From the NCBI GenBank assembly GCA_020852755.1, contig JADZAF010000224.1:1-36402 (forward strand): a DNA stretch of 36,402 bases, in the 5' to 3' direction. This DNA is from Bryobacterales bacterium (GTDB lineage: Bacteria > Acidobacteriota > Terriglobia > Bryobacterales > Bryobacteraceae). The position numbers were made by a program, and so were the translations under genes. A model generated the notes under the pieces. The model made no database searches. It was not told the origin of the DNA and was given only the letters and a program-made list of their open reading frames with translations. Positions 25,037 to 33,277 of this stretch are shown here, piece by piece (position 1 is the first letter of the stretch; the number at the start of each line of letters is the position of its first letter).

Positions 25037-26422
25037 ATGACGACGATTCGCCTTCTGTCACCCGCATTGCTTGTATGCGTGCTTCAGGCGCAAAGCCGCG
25101 TCCCGGCTGCCGCGCAGCTGAGCCAGTCGCTGGAGCAGGTGGCCGACCGGGTGAGTCCCGCGGTGGTGCAGATCATGGCCAGCGGATTCGCTCCGGACAG
25201 CGAGAGCGGTTCCCGGCTGGTCCGCCTGCAGCGCTCCAGCGGGTCGGGAGTCATCGTGGACCCCGAGGGGTTCGTCATCACCAACGCGCACGTGGTCGGC
25301 CTGTCGCGCCAGGTGCAGGTTCTGGTGCCCCTGCCGGCGGCGCGCCTGGCCGAATCGAAATCGGTGATCAAGCCAACCGGCAAACTGACCACCGCGCAGG
25401 TGGTCGGCCTGGACCGGGAGACGGATATCGCCGTGCTCAGGATTGAGGAGAAGGGGCTTGCCTGGCTGCCGTTCGGCGATTCGGAGCACCTGAGAAAAGG
25501 GCAAATTGTCCTTGCCTTCGGCAGCCCGTTCGGCCTGGAGAACTCGATGACCCTCGGGATCGTCAGTTCGGTGGCGCGGCAGTTGCGGCCCGACCATCCC
25601 ATGATCTACATCCAGACCGACGCCTCGATCAACCCGGGGAACAGCGGCGGTCCCCTGGTGGACACGGCGGGCGCCATCGTGGGCATCAACACCTTTCTGC
25701 TCTCGGAATCGGGCGCCAGCGCCGGGGTGGGCTTCGCGGCGCCGAGCAACATCGTCCGCAACGTGTACCAGCAGGTTCGCAAGCACGGCCGCGTCCGGCG
25801 CGGCCAGATCGGAATCCAGGCGCAGACCATCACCCCCGAACTTTCCCGCGCGCTGGGCCTGGAGCGCGACTGGGGCGTCATCGTGGGCGATGTAGCTCCG
25901 GGCAGCTCCGCGGAAGCCGCCGGAATCGAGGTCAGGGATATCCTCCTCACCCTGAACGGAAAAACGCTCGAAAACGCGCGCCAGTTCGGGGTCAACATCT
26001 ACCAGCGGGCCGGCGAGACCGTCACCCTGGAACTGCTTCGGAACGGCAAAAAGCTCACACTCCAGGCGGCTGTGCTGGAGCGCCCTCGCGATACCGACCA
26101 GGTGCTCGCCCTGATGAACCGCGACGGCCGTCCGGTGCCCGCGCTGGGTGTGCTGGCCGTCGACTTGAATGAAAAGATCACCCCCCTGCTGCCGCCCCTT
26201 CGCAAACTCTCGGGGGTGGTAGTGACGGGAGTGCTGAACGATGCGGCGGGAGGGCCCGACTCCTTCTTTCCAGGCGATGTAATCTACGCGGTAAACGACA
26301 CCGGGACGGGCAGCCTTGCGGAACTGGAAGCCGGCCTCTCCTCGGCCAGACCGGGCGACCCCGTGGCCGTCCAGATAGAAAGGTTGGGCCAGTTGCAATA
26401 TCTGGTGATCCGGATCCCGTAA
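25037..26422 (+). CDS. HtrA/DegP-family periplasmic serine protease with PDZ domains
   Basis: A 461-residue protein; ATG 25037 follows GGGAG and starts a signal peptide (LLSPALLVCVLQAQS, cleavage near AAA 24-26). The trypsin-like domain has an intact triad: His85 in ITNAHV, Asp130 in ETDIAVL and Ser203 in NPGNSGGPL. It also carries the usual GSGVIVDPEGFVITN and AFGSPFGLENSMTLGIVSSV segments. PDZ1 (about 255-345) shows GQIGIQAQTITPEL and EAAGIEVRDILLTLNGK. A second, divergent PDZ (about 365-458) has ALGVLAVDLNE and FFPGDVIYAVND. These proteases degrade or chaperone damaged envelope proteins. The loop after the His (about 95-120) is longer than I would expect in minimal HtrA. It converges on a small minus-strand ORF with only 4 bp between them. 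Confidence 0.95.
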   Translation: MTTIRLLSPALLVCVLQAQSRVPAAAQLSQSLEQVADRVSPAVVQIMASGFAPDSESGSRLVRLQRSSGSGVIVDPEGFVITNAHVVGLSRQVQVLVPLPAARLAESKSVIKPTGKLTTAQVVGLDRETDIAVLRIEEKGLAWLPFGDSEHLRKGQIVLAFGSPFGLENSMTLGIVSSVARQLRPDHPMIYIQTDASINPGNSGGPLVDTAGAIVGINTFLLSESGASAGVGFAAPSNIVRNVYQQVRKHGRVRRGQIGIQAQTITPELSRALGLERDWGVIVGDVAPGSSAEAAGIEVRDILLTLNGKTLENARQFGVNIYQRAGETVTLELLRNGKKLTLQAAVLERPRDTDQVLALMNRDGRPVPALGVLAVDLNEKITPLLPPLRKLSGVVVTGVLNDAAGGPDSFFPGDVIYAVNDTGTGSLAELEAGLSSARPGDPVAVQIERLGQLQYLVIRIP

Positions 26423-26426
26423 GTGC

Positions 26427-26645
26427 TCAGCGCTTCAGGTCCAGTAACTCACGCTCGAGAACCATTCGCTCCACGTTCTCGCCCAGGTGCGGCAACCCCC
26501 TTTCCTTCCGCAGCCGGTCGATCAGGCTCAGAATATAGGCGCCCTGCTCCAGGCGCTGTCTCAAGCCGGGCGCGGCCTCGTCAAACAGCGGCGGAGGCGC
26601 CCAGGCACGGCGCACGCCCTTGATAGGGCGGAGCCATTGCTCCAT
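26427..26645 (-). CDS. Small hypothetical protein
   Basis: A 72-residue ORF using ATG 26645; a GTG directly in front (26648) would add one residue. AAGGGG lies about 9-10 nt upstream. The sequence is charged and helical (LRQRLEQGAYILSLIDRLRKERG, then ENVERMVLERELLDLKR in the second half), without signal peptide, membrane segment or cysteines. It ends 4 bp from the HtrA stop codon. I do not recognise a family. The plausible start, the amphipathic helical pattern and the tight packing argue for a real gene, but such a short ORF in GC-rich DNA could be chance. Confidence 0.45.
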   Translation of the reverse strand: MEQWLRPIKGVRRAWAPPPLFDEAAPGLRQRLEQGAYILSLIDRLRKERGLPHLGENVERMVLERELLDLKR

Positions 26646-26745
26646 CACTTGGACCCCTTAGAAAAATAGGACTTCGGCGTAAGAGAATATCGGCAATTCA
26701 TGGATCAGTCTTGCGAATCCGGGGCTGTTGGGCGAGCCGCGGGGG

Positions 26746-26765
26746 AACCGGCTCACGGGCCGGTT
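26746..26765. repeat. Inverted repeat AACCGGC with a third copy nearby
   Basis: AACCGGC (26746-26752) pairs with GCCGGTT (26759-26765) across a 6-nt loop; a further AACCGGC follows at about 26779-26785 and a CCCC/GGGG mini-hairpin shortly after. They lie in the 237-bp gap downstream of two convergent genes, so they may serve transcript ends; no T-tract is present. Confidence 0.3.
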
Positions 26766-26885
26766 TGACAACTGCTCGAACCGGCCGGCAATCCCCTACT
26801 CGGGGAACCATACCACTCAACGGCGTGAAAAAGCGACTCCCCTTGGTATCGAATTACACAAAGCGGTATCTCAGACTATCTCGAC

Positions 26886-29800
26886 TTACCAGAGGAACTT
26901 CAGGGACAGCTGCACGTCGCGGGGATCGCGCGTGGTTCCACTTATGCGCCCGAACTGGGCCGTGCCGACGGCCGATCCCGGAAAACCGAATTCCGCCCGG
27001 TTGAACAGGTTGAAGAACTCGGACCGGAACTGGATCTTGCGCCGCTCGTCGATGGCGAAACTCTTGAAGACGGAGAAATCCCAGTTGTTGATCCCGGGTC
27101 CGGTCACCGTGTTGCGGCCCGCCGTACCCCAGCGAAAACGCGCGGCGGGCGCGAAGGCCTCGGTGTTGAACCAGCGGTCGATGGACCGGCCCTGCACCTC
27201 GTTCGGGTCGCCCACCTGATCGGGGCGCGCCGATCCGTCGCCCGTGTTGGGTGCGTCGCCGGGCTGGGTCACCGTGAAGGGGGAGCCGCTGCGGGCCGTG
27301 TAGATGCCGTTGATCTGCCATCCGCCCAGAATGAAGTCCACGACGCGCGGCGCGCCGGTCATGAGCATGCGCCCGCGGCCGAACGGCAGATCGTAGAGCC
27401 AGCTGAGCGTGAAGCGCTGGCTGAAGTGCTGCGTGCACAGCCCGCGCTGCTGGCTGAAGTCGCGGCCGTTTTGAATGGAAGTGCCCTCCCCGACGAAAGT
27501 GGAGTCGCTGTTGCTGATGCACTTGCCGTAGGTGTAGCCGGCCATGAACAGCATGCCGTGGGAAAAACGCTTCTCGGCGCTGAACTGCAGGCTGTGGTAG
27601 TTGGAGTCGCCGCCCGAGCCGAGGCCGTTGACCTGGCCCAGATTCGGATAGGGGCGGCGCGGCTGGATCGGGCCCGGGCCGGGATCCGGCTGGTTGGGAA
27701 GCGTGGCCCAGGGAAGCCGGAGGCCGCGGTTTCCCACATACGCCGCCTGGATCACGGTATTGAAACCCAGCGACTGCTGGATGTTGAAATTCCACTGGTG
27801 CACCATGCCTTCGCGCCAGTTCGTATCCACGGAGAAGACCAGCAGGGGGATGGGAAGCGATAAAGCGGTAGGCCGCGAGAAGTCGAAATTCCGCCAGTAA
27901 AACTGGCTGGCCGGATCGGTCTCCAGGCTGAACGTCGTCTGCCGGATGAACGGGTCGTTGATTGCCAGGTCCACCCAGGTGTTGGCCGCCTCGCGCTGAT
28001 AGAAGATGCCGTAGGCTCCGCGGAAGACGGTCCTGCCGCCCAGGAACTTGGGGTTGTATGCGAAGCCGAAGCGCGGCGCCAGGTTATTGAAATCGTCATA
28101 GGCCAGCGCGCTGGGATAGCCCTGCGGGTCCTTGGCGGTGATCAGGCGCGCGCTCGAGCCTTCGAAAATCACCGTGGAGATCGTATTGTCCTTGGAGACC
28201 GGCCGGCCCGCCCACTCCCAGCGCAGGCCGAAGTTCAAAGTAAGCTCCGGGGTTACCCGCCAGTCGTCCTGAATCCAGGGCTCGACCATGGTGTAGCGAA
28301 AGTGCGGAGAGAAGACATCGATGCTGGCCAGAACGCTGCGCGGATAGCCGAGCAGGTAGTCGCCGAAGGGCTGGCCCGTCAGGAACCCGTTGAAGGAATA
28401 GGAGCCCCGCGGATAGATGGCCTCCGGGAAGTTGTCGCGGTGGCGCCGCACGGTGGCCCCGAACTTCAGGGAGTGCGCGCCGGCGGTGTAGTAGAAGCTG
28501 TCCTGCCACTGGTAGGCTTCGTTGCGCCAGGCGCGCGGACCGGAGACCGCCTGGCCGCCGTGCTCCCCGAACTGGGCGAAGCCGGTGACTCCCATTTGAG
28601 GAATGCCCCAACACGAGGGAATCTCGCACAGCCCGCTCATGCCCAGTTCGCGCACTACGTTGGCCACGCCCGCGCGGGCCTGGTACTCGTTCTGAATGAA
28701 GCGGCTGAAGCCGGCTCGAAACTCGTTCACCGCCCGGGAGCCCATCAGGTGCGTCCAGGCGACCAGCGCGTTCTGCCCGCGGAATTTCTGGGAGGCGCCG
28801 TCGCTCGGGAACAGCTTCGGATAGCGGAAATCGGTGTCTTCGAACAGGTAATGCCCGAACAGCATGTCGGAGTCGCTGAGTTTGTGATCGATGCGCCAGT
28901 TGTACTGCTCCACATCGATCCTTTGGGGATCGGTCGAGATCCAGTTGTCGACGCTGCCCGGCCGGTTGGGCTCCGGCACGTATCGCTCGAGGACTGTCCG
29001 GGTGATGCGGCTCTGCCGGTCGGCGGGAATGACGTTGTTCGGGAAGGGATCGCCGGTCAGCGGGTCGCGAACCGTGCCTGCCCCGCGGAAGTCCCCCGCG
29101 CGCATGGCCGGTGTGGGAACGGTGGTGATCTGCGTTATGCCTTTGCGCACGCGTGTGCCTTCATAGGCGCCGAAGATGAAGGTCCTGTTGCGGGCATTGT
29201 ACTTCGGCAGGTAGAAGGGGCCGCCGCCGGAGACACCGAACTGGTTGCGGCGGAAGGGCGGACGTTCCCGTCCCGCGCGGTTATTGAAGAAGTTGTTGGC
29301 GTCCAGAGTGTCGTTCCGCAGGTACTCCCAGACCGAGCCGTGGAAGGCATTGGTGCCGGACTTCATTACGGCGTTGATCTGGCCGCCCGCCTCTGTCCCG
29401 AATTCCGCCGTGTAGTTGGTGCTTTGCACGCGGAACTCCTGCAGGGCGTCGATGATGGGCTCGATGGAATTGGTGCCGTGCTGGACCTCCTTGGCCATGA
29501 ACCCGTTGATGAGGAACTGGTTGGCCGTCTGGCGCTGCCCGTTCACGCTGAAGGCGGTGCCGGCGGCGCGCTCCGCGTAATGTCCGGCCACGGTGCCGCC
29601 GGCCCGCTCGGTGGAACCCGCCATCAGCACCATCAGCTGGGTGAAGTTGCGGCCGTTGAGCGGCAGGTCCTCGATGGCGCGGGTTTCCACCACCCCGCCG
29701 ATCTGCGAATCCGAGGTCTGCAGTTGCGCCGCCGCGGCGGTGACCTGAACGGTCTCGGCGACCGCGCCGATCTCCAGCCTCAAGTCGAGCACGACGCTTT

Positions 29801-30089
29801 GCGCCACCTCGATGCGGATGTTCTCGACGGCCGATTTCTTGAATCCGGGCGCCTCGGCGGTAATGCTGTAGGCCCCCGGCGGAACGTTGGCAAAGCTGTA
29901 AGATCCGTCCGGGCCCGTCAACGTGGAGCGCGACAGAGCGGTTCCCGTCTGCTCAATCGTGATCCTGACTTTGGGAACCACCGCGGATTGGGGATCGGTG
30001 ACGATCCCGCGGATCGATCCGGCCTCTTGCGCCGCCGCGGGCCAGATCACGTACAGACTGACGCCCAGCAGGCACTTCGCGAATCTCAT
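26886..30089 (-). CDS. TonB-dependent receptor, Oar-like, with carboxypeptidase-regulatory-like domain
   Basis: A 1067-residue outer-membrane receptor; ATG 30089 follows AGGAGG closely. Residues 1-20 are a Sec signal (LLGVSLYVIWPAAAQ). Residues about 23-103 are a carboxypeptidase-regulatory-like domain (SIRGIVTDPQSAVVPKVRIT, LTGPDGSYSFANVPPGAYS). The plug includes EDLPLNGRNFTQLMVLMAG and EFRVQSTNYTAEFGTEAGGQ, followed by AVMKSGTNAFHGSVWEYLRN. The C-terminal half is an extended beta-barrel ending in VQLSLKFLW with a terminal aromatic. It belongs to the same broad family as the receptor at 14970-18584 but is clearly a different paralogue: the plug and barrel sequences differ and it is 137 residues shorter. 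Uptake of a polymer fragment or other large nutrient is inferred. No SusD, transporter or glycosidase gene lies beside it to indicate the ligand. It is divergent from the receiver gene. Confidence 0.95.
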   Translation of the reverse strand: MRFAKCLLGVSLYVIWPAAAQEAGSIRGIVTDPQSAVVPKVRITIEQTGTALSRSTLTGPDGSYSFANVPPGAYSITAEAPGFKKSAVENIRIEVAQSVVLDLRLEIGAVAETVQVTAAAAQLQTSDSQIGGVVETRAIEDLPLNGRNFTQLMVLMAGSTERAGGTVAGHYAERAAGTAFSVNGQRQTANQFLINGFMAKEVQHGTNSIEPIIDALQEFRVQSTNYTAEFGTEAGGQINAVMKSGTNAFHGSVWEYLRNDTLDANNFFNNRAGRERPPFRRNQFGVSGGGPFYLPKYNARNRTFIFGAYEGTRVRKGITQITTVPTPAMRAGDFRGAGTVRDPLTGDPFPNNVIPADRQSRITRTVLERYVPEPNRPGSVDNWISTDPQRIDVEQYNWRIDHKLSDSDMLFGHYLFEDTDFRYPKLFPSDGASQKFRGQNALVAWTHLMGSRAVNEFRAGFSRFIQNEYQARAGVANVVRELGMSGLCEIPSCWGIPQMGVTGFAQFGEHGGQAVSGPRAWRNEAYQWQDSFYYTAGAHSLKFGATVRRHRDNFPEAIYPRGSYSFNGFLTGQPFGDYLLGYPRSVLASIDVFSPHFRYTMVEPWIQDDWRVTPELTLNFGLRWEWAGRPVSKDNTISTVIFEGSSARLITAKDPQGYPSALAYDDFNNLAPRFGFAYNPKFLGGRTVFRGAYGIFYQREAANTWVDLAINDPFIRQTTFSLETDPASQFYWRNFDFSRPTALSLPIPLLVFSVDTNWREGMVHQWNFNIQQSLGFNTVIQAAYVGNRGLRLPWATLPNQPDPGPGPIQPRRPYPNLGQVNGLGSGGDSNYHSLQFSAEKRFSHGMLFMAGYTYGKCISNSDSTFVGEGTSIQNGRDFSQQRGLCTQHFSQRFTLSWLYDLPFGRGRMLMTGAPRVVDFILGGWQINGIYTARSGSPFTVTQPGDAPNTGDGSARPDQVGDPNEVQGRSIDRWFNTEAFAPAARFRWGTAGRNTVTGPGINNWDFSVFKSFAIDERRKIQFRSEFFNLFNRAEFGFPGSAVGTAQFGRISGTTRDPRDVQLSLKFLW

Positions 30090-30144
30090 GGCACCCTCCT
30101 AAGTTGCCCCTCTGACAACGGAGTGGGGAGATCGGTATGTGGAT

Positions 30145-30173
30145 TGAGTAGCATTTCCCCGGACAGGTGTCAA
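30145..30173 (-). promoter_or_regulatory. Candidate promoter of the second TonB-dependent receptor gene
   Basis: On the minus strand a perfect TTGACA (30173-30168) is followed after 17 bp by TACTCA (30150-30145), about 55 nt upstream of the ATG. The -35 match and spacing are ideal, while the -10 is poor. Confidence 0.4.
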
Positions 30174-30250
30174 GACGGATCCGCAGGCTGCCAACATCAA
30201 ACACAGCCGGATCGACCAGTGGGTTCGATGTTCCCTCGCGTCCCTGAATA

Positions 30251-30274
30251 CCGAGCCGCGACTGGAAGGAGCGG
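30251..30274 (+). repeat. Copy 2 of a 24-bp intergenic repeat
   Basis: The sequence CCGAGCCGCGACTGGAAGGA plus GCGG matches copy 1 at 22515-22538 in 22 of 24 positions. Phrases of the form GAGCCGCGAC..AAGGGAGCGG are, from memory, recurrent between genes in Solibacter-like genomes, so this may be a small lineage-specific interspersed element. Confidence 0.45.
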
Positions 30275-30414
30275 GTGGTGCCCCGGATTTCCAGAAGCGA
30301 GTCGCCCCGTTGAGCCTCGGGATTCACTCTGCTGTTTCAAACCAGACCTGCTGAGAGGATCAGCCGGCCACTTGCTTCCCGTTTGTGTTCGGGCTTAAGG
30401 TAGGAGTTCTCCCT

Positions 30415-30840
30415 ATGCGGCAGTCCATTCTGATCGTGCGGCAAGACCGGACCGGACGGCGCCTCCTCGGGCGGATTCTGCGCGGGGAAGGCTACGAGGT
30501 GCGGGAAGCGGCCAACGCGCTGGAAGCGATGACGCAGGCCCTCTGCGGCAGCCGGCCCGTGGACCTTCTGCTGACCGATGCCGGCCTTCCCGGCATCGAC
30601 GGCTGGAAACTGGCGGAGAAACTGCGGCAGGCATTTCCGGCCACCCGGGTGGTCTGCCTGGGTGGAGAGACCGAGGTCCCGGAACCGGCCGGCCTCGAAT
30701 GTCGTGTGCTGCCGCCGGCGGTCGAGCCGGGAGAACTCCTGGCCGTGGTTCGCAGAGCGCTCGACTCCGCTGCCCGGAAGGCGCCGGCAAGCGCGGGCCA
30801 GGTCCCGGAAGATGGCCCGGCCGGGCTGAAGAGTGCGTAA
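30415..30840 (+). CDS. Stand-alone receiver-like protein with atypical active site
   Basis: A 141-residue protein; ATG 30415 has TAGGAG 8 nt upstream. The CheY-like fold is clear: ILIVRQD (5-11) as strand 1, ILRGEGYEVREAANALEAM (21-39) as helix 1 and strand 2, DLLLTDAGLPGIDGWKLAEK (50-69) with Asp55 at the phospho-acceptor site, RVVCLGG (78-84) and the final helix PGELLAVVRRAL. Three other catalytic positions deviate. The N-terminal acidic pair reads Arg-Gln (9-10) before Asp11, the Thr/Ser after strand 4 reads Gly, and the strand-5 Lys of the KP motif reads Pro (LPPAVEP). There is no output domain, and the last 25 residues are a flexible Ala/Pro/Gly tail. Normal phosphorylation is doubtful; a pseudo-receiver used in protein interaction is a reasonable inference. 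No histidine kinase gene lies nearby. Confidence 0.82.
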   Translation: MRQSILIVRQDRTGRRLLGRILRGEGYEVREAANALEAMTQALCGSRPVDLLLTDAGLPGIDGWKLAEKLRQAFPATRVVCLGGETEVPEPAGLECRVLPPAVEPGELLAVVRRALDSAARKAPASAGQVPEDGPAGLKSA

Positions 30841-30876
30841 CAGCCCGGCCTGCCGGTTGGGGCCGGACCGCCCGCT

Positions 30877-31494
30877 TCACTTTCCAGGCGCCAGCTTCGC
30901 TTCCATGGAGTCCACCAGGCGATCCACCGCCGTCCGCGCCGCTGCCGACAGGCTCCGAACCACCCCCGGCACGCTCCTCTCCTCCACAGGCACCGTCTCC
31001 GACGCCGTGCCGCTCCAGACCACCGAGCCGCTGCGCACCTCCAGCAATTGAGCGGAAATAGCGCACACGGCCCGCACATCCCGTCCCTGGTCCACCTCCT
31101 CCAGCCGCTCCACGCTGCCGCTGAGCACGTAAGCCGGTTCGATATCCCGCTCCAGGACCGCGACATGCTTGAAGAGCCCCCGCGCCCGCAGGCTGTCCGC
31201 AAGCGCTTGGGTAATCGCCTGGCGCGGGTTCATGGCCCAGCGGTGGTATTCGTAGAACCCCACCTCCTCGGGACTCGGCCGGTAGACGATGCGGCCCTCG
31301 CAGAGATAATCCGGGCACCGGAACTCGCGGACCGCGGCCGGATCCAACGCTCCGCCCGGCGCCGCGGCCCGGGGCGCCGGCGGCGGCAGGTTCAGAACAT
31401 AACTGGTGGGGTAGCGAACCTTCCCGCACCCGGCCAGCAGCAGCACTCCCGCCAATGCCGCCGCCCGACACCCGAATCCTCTCCCGGCCCTCAT
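30877..31494 (-). CDS. ABC-type transport auxiliary lipoprotein (PqiC-like)
   Basis: A 205-residue protein whose ATG (31494) overlaps the MlaD stop as ATGA, the last gene of a five-gene operon. A lipoprotein signal ends with lipobox LLLAGC (Cys at about 23). The mature domain begins TSYVLNLPPPAP, the typical start of auxiliary lipoproteins of MCE transporters (DUF330/PqiC-like). It contains EGRIVYRPSPEEVGFYEYHR, WAMNPRQAITQAL and LSGSVERLEE, strands and helices of the family fold. PqiC-type proteins sit in the outer membrane and connect with MCE subunits in lipid trafficking. Here it probably fills the periplasmic or outer-membrane side of the Mla-type system in place of MlaA/MlaC, neither of which is present in the window. 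Complete. Confidence 0.88.
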   Translation of the reverse strand: MRAGRGFGCRAAALAGVLLLAGCGKVRYPTSYVLNLPPPAPRAAAPGGALDPAAVREFRCPDYLCEGRIVYRPSPEEVGFYEYHRWAMNPRQAITQALADSLRARGLFKHVAVLERDIEPAYVLSGSVERLEEVDQGRDVRAVCAISAQLLEVRSGSVVWSGTASETVPVEERSVPGVVRSLSAAARTAVDRLVDSMEAKLAPGK

Positions 31495-32456
31495 TGCGGA
31501 ACCCTCCGGTCGGCGGGCTGGGTGGTGCGAATCAGAGTCCAGGGGCGCTGCTTGAGGGACTCGCTCAGCGCGCGGACGTTCTCCGACGTGACACGCAGGT
31601 TGCGCATCGTGCCGGCAATGTCCCCCTCGTTGGTGCGCACGACATCCTGAATGCTCACCAGCAGCGTCCGGGCCTCCTGTATGGTACGCTCCAGTTCGGT
31701 CAGATCCCTGGCCAGCGGTTCGCGGATTGCGTCCAGGGTGGTATTCACATTGGTTACGGCCCGGTCCACATTGCCGACCACCGGCTCCACCGATTGCACG
31801 ACGGAATCCGCGTGCCTGGTCAATTCGGAAAGCTGGTCCGTGATCTGAGCGATCTTGGGCGACTCCCGGTTCAGCAGCGTGTTCAGCTCCGCCAGGATGC
31901 GTTCGATCTGCTTCTGGTTCCGCGGCCCGCTGATCTCGTTGAGGTTGGCCAGAAAAGTCCGGGCCTCGCCGGTCAGCTCCGGAATGTCCTTTTGAAGCTG
32001 CTCCATCAGGGCGCCGGCCGAATCCGCCACCGTGCCGATCCGCCGGGTAATCTCCTCCAGGCTCACGGCCTCCTCGGAGGGCACGACTTCGCCCGGTTGC
32101 AGGCGGCGGGCCTCGTTGCTGCCCGTAGTGATCGAAAGCGCCGGGCTGCTCATGACGCTCACCGACCCCACCCGTGCCGTCGAATTCCGGTTGATGGGCG
32201 TGCCGGTCTTGACCTCGAACAGGATCTCGATCCGGGTCGGGTCATGGGATGCGGGCTGGACCGCGCTGACCTGGCCCACCTTGATGCCGCCGAACAGGAC
32301 CGCGGCGCCGGGCGCAAGGCCCCCGGCATATCGCAGGTAGGTCTTGTAGGGCACCTGCCCCCGAACCGTCTGGGTCGTGCGCACGAAATATACCGCCGCC
32401 CCCAGAACCACCAGGGCGGCGATCACGAACGCCCCGACCTTTGCCTCTGTACTCAT
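31491..32456 (-). CDS. mlaD: MlaD-like MCE-domain lipid-binding protein
   Basis: A 321-residue protein with ATG 32456 overlapping the ATPase TGA by 4 nt. Residues about 7-25 form a single N-terminal membrane anchor (VGAFVIAALVVLGAAVYFV). Residues about 36-115 are the MCE domain: YKTYLRYAGGLAPGAAVLFG, GIKVGQVSAVQ, IEILFEVKTGTPINRNSTAR. The remaining two hundred residues are long amphipathic helices (for example ELTRHADSVVQSVEPVVGNV), longer than in E. coli MlaD (183 residues) and closer to proteobacterial and plastid forms with a helical tail that may form a needle or bundle. It forms the hexameric periplasmic lipid channel on the permease. Lipid direction cannot be told from sequence. Confidence 0.93.
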   Translation of the reverse strand: MSTEAKVGAFVIAALVVLGAAVYFVRTTQTVRGQVPYKTYLRYAGGLAPGAAVLFGGIKVGQVSAVQPASHDPTRIEILFEVKTGTPINRNSTARVGSVSVMSSPALSITTGSNEARRLQPGEVVPSEEAVSLEEITRRIGTVADSAGALMEQLQKDIPELTGEARTFLANLNEISGPRNQKQIERILAELNTLLNRESPKIAQITDQLSELTRHADSVVQSVEPVVGNVDRAVTNVNTTLDAIREPLARDLTELERTIQEARTLLVSIQDVVRTNEGDIAGTMRNLRVTSENVRALSESLKQRPWTLIRTTQPADRRVPQ

Positions 32457-33277
32457 GTTTTAGACCCCTGCAGAAATGCGGCTATGAACTCCTCCGCGGC
32501 TTCTCCGGAAACATCGTCCGGCGTGCGGTCCAGGAACTGGCGGATCCGCGGGTGGACGTTGCCGAGGAACTGCTCCTTGGTGTCGACCGCGATCAGGCTG
32601 CCCTGGTGAAGCATGGCCAGCCGGTCGGCGATATGGAAGGCGCTCTCCAGTTCGTGGGTGACCACCAGGATGGTCATGCCGAACGCGCGCTTCAGGAAGA
32701 GGATCAGCTCGTCCAGCCCCGCGGAGACGATCGGATCGAGTCCCGCGGATGGCTCGTCGAAGATCAGAATCCCGGGATCCAGCGCGATGGCCCTGGCCAC
32801 CGCCACCCGTTTCCGCATCCCGCCCGACAGTTCCGGAGGATATAGCTTGCCGGCGTCAGCCAGCCCCACGGCCTTCAGCTTCATCCAGACGATCAGCCTG
32901 ATGGTGGAATCGGCCAGCCGGGTCAGCTCCCTCAAGGGGAGCGCTACGTTTTCCTCGACGGTCAGGGAGTTGAACAGGGCCCCCGCCTGAAACGCCACGC
33001 CGATCCGGCGGCGAACGGCGGCCAGCTCTTCCGGCGAGCACGCCGTGATGTCTACGCCGTTGATCCGGATGCTCCCGGTGTCGGGTTTGGCCAGCCCCAG
33101 CACCTGTTTCAGCAGCGTCGTCTTTCCCGAGCCGCTGCCTCCCAGCAATACCAGGATCTCGCCGCGGCGGACATCCAGGTCCACCTGGTTCAGCACACTC
33201 CGGGAACCGTAGGAGACCGATACGCCGCGTATCGAGATGGCGGGATCCCCGCTGTGGGCCGCTTTGATTTCGGTCAT
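32453..33277 (-). CDS. mlaF: MlaF-like ABC transporter ATP-binding protein
   Basis: A 274-residue ATPase. ATG 33277 overlaps the permease TGA (ATGA), with GGAG about 9 nt upstream; longer in-frame readings run into the permease gene and were discarded. All motifs are intact: Walker A GGSGSGKT (46-53), Q-loop FQAG (Gln97), signature LSGGM (150-154), Walker B ILIFDE (170-175, catalytic Glu175) and switch His208 in VTHE. The segment SVSYGSRSVLNQVDLDVRRG starts the nucleotide-binding domain. It powers phospholipid transport through the MlaE/MlaD complex. A C-terminal tail of about 30 residues (RTPDDVSGEAAEEFIAAFL) follows the catalytic core and is compatible with the MlaF C-terminal extension used in dimer regulation. 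Confidence 0.95.
   Translation of the reverse strand: MTEIKAAHSGDPAISIRGVSVSYGSRSVLNQVDLDVRRGEILVLLGGSGSGKTTLLKQVLGLAKPDTGSIRINGVDITACSPEELAAVRRRIGVAFQAGALFNSLTVEENVALPLRELTRLADSTIRLIVWMKLKAVGLADAGKLYPPELSGGMRKRVAVARAIALDPGILIFDEPSAGLDPIVSAGLDELILFLKRAFGMTILVVTHELESAFHIADRLAMLHQGSLIAVDTKEQFLGNVHPRIRQFLDRTPDDVSGEAAEEFIAAFLQGSKT

Larger units (their letters stand above)
30090..30414. other. 325-bp intergenic region between divergent genes
   Basis: This gap holds the candidate promoter of the minus-strand receptor (30145-30173), one copy of a 24-bp intergenic repeat (30251-30274) and the TAGGAG ribosome binding site of the receiver gene (30401-30406). I see no credible gene or RNA in it; the GTG at 30385 is in frame with the receiver but lacks its own ribosome binding site. 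Confidence 0.6.

Noticed and set aside
28302..30398. 698-residue plus-strand open frame antisense to the second TonB-dependent receptor
   Set aside because: High-GC shadow: the minus-strand frame has signal peptide, plug and barrel motifs and an AGGAGG site, while the antisense product has no recognisable fold.
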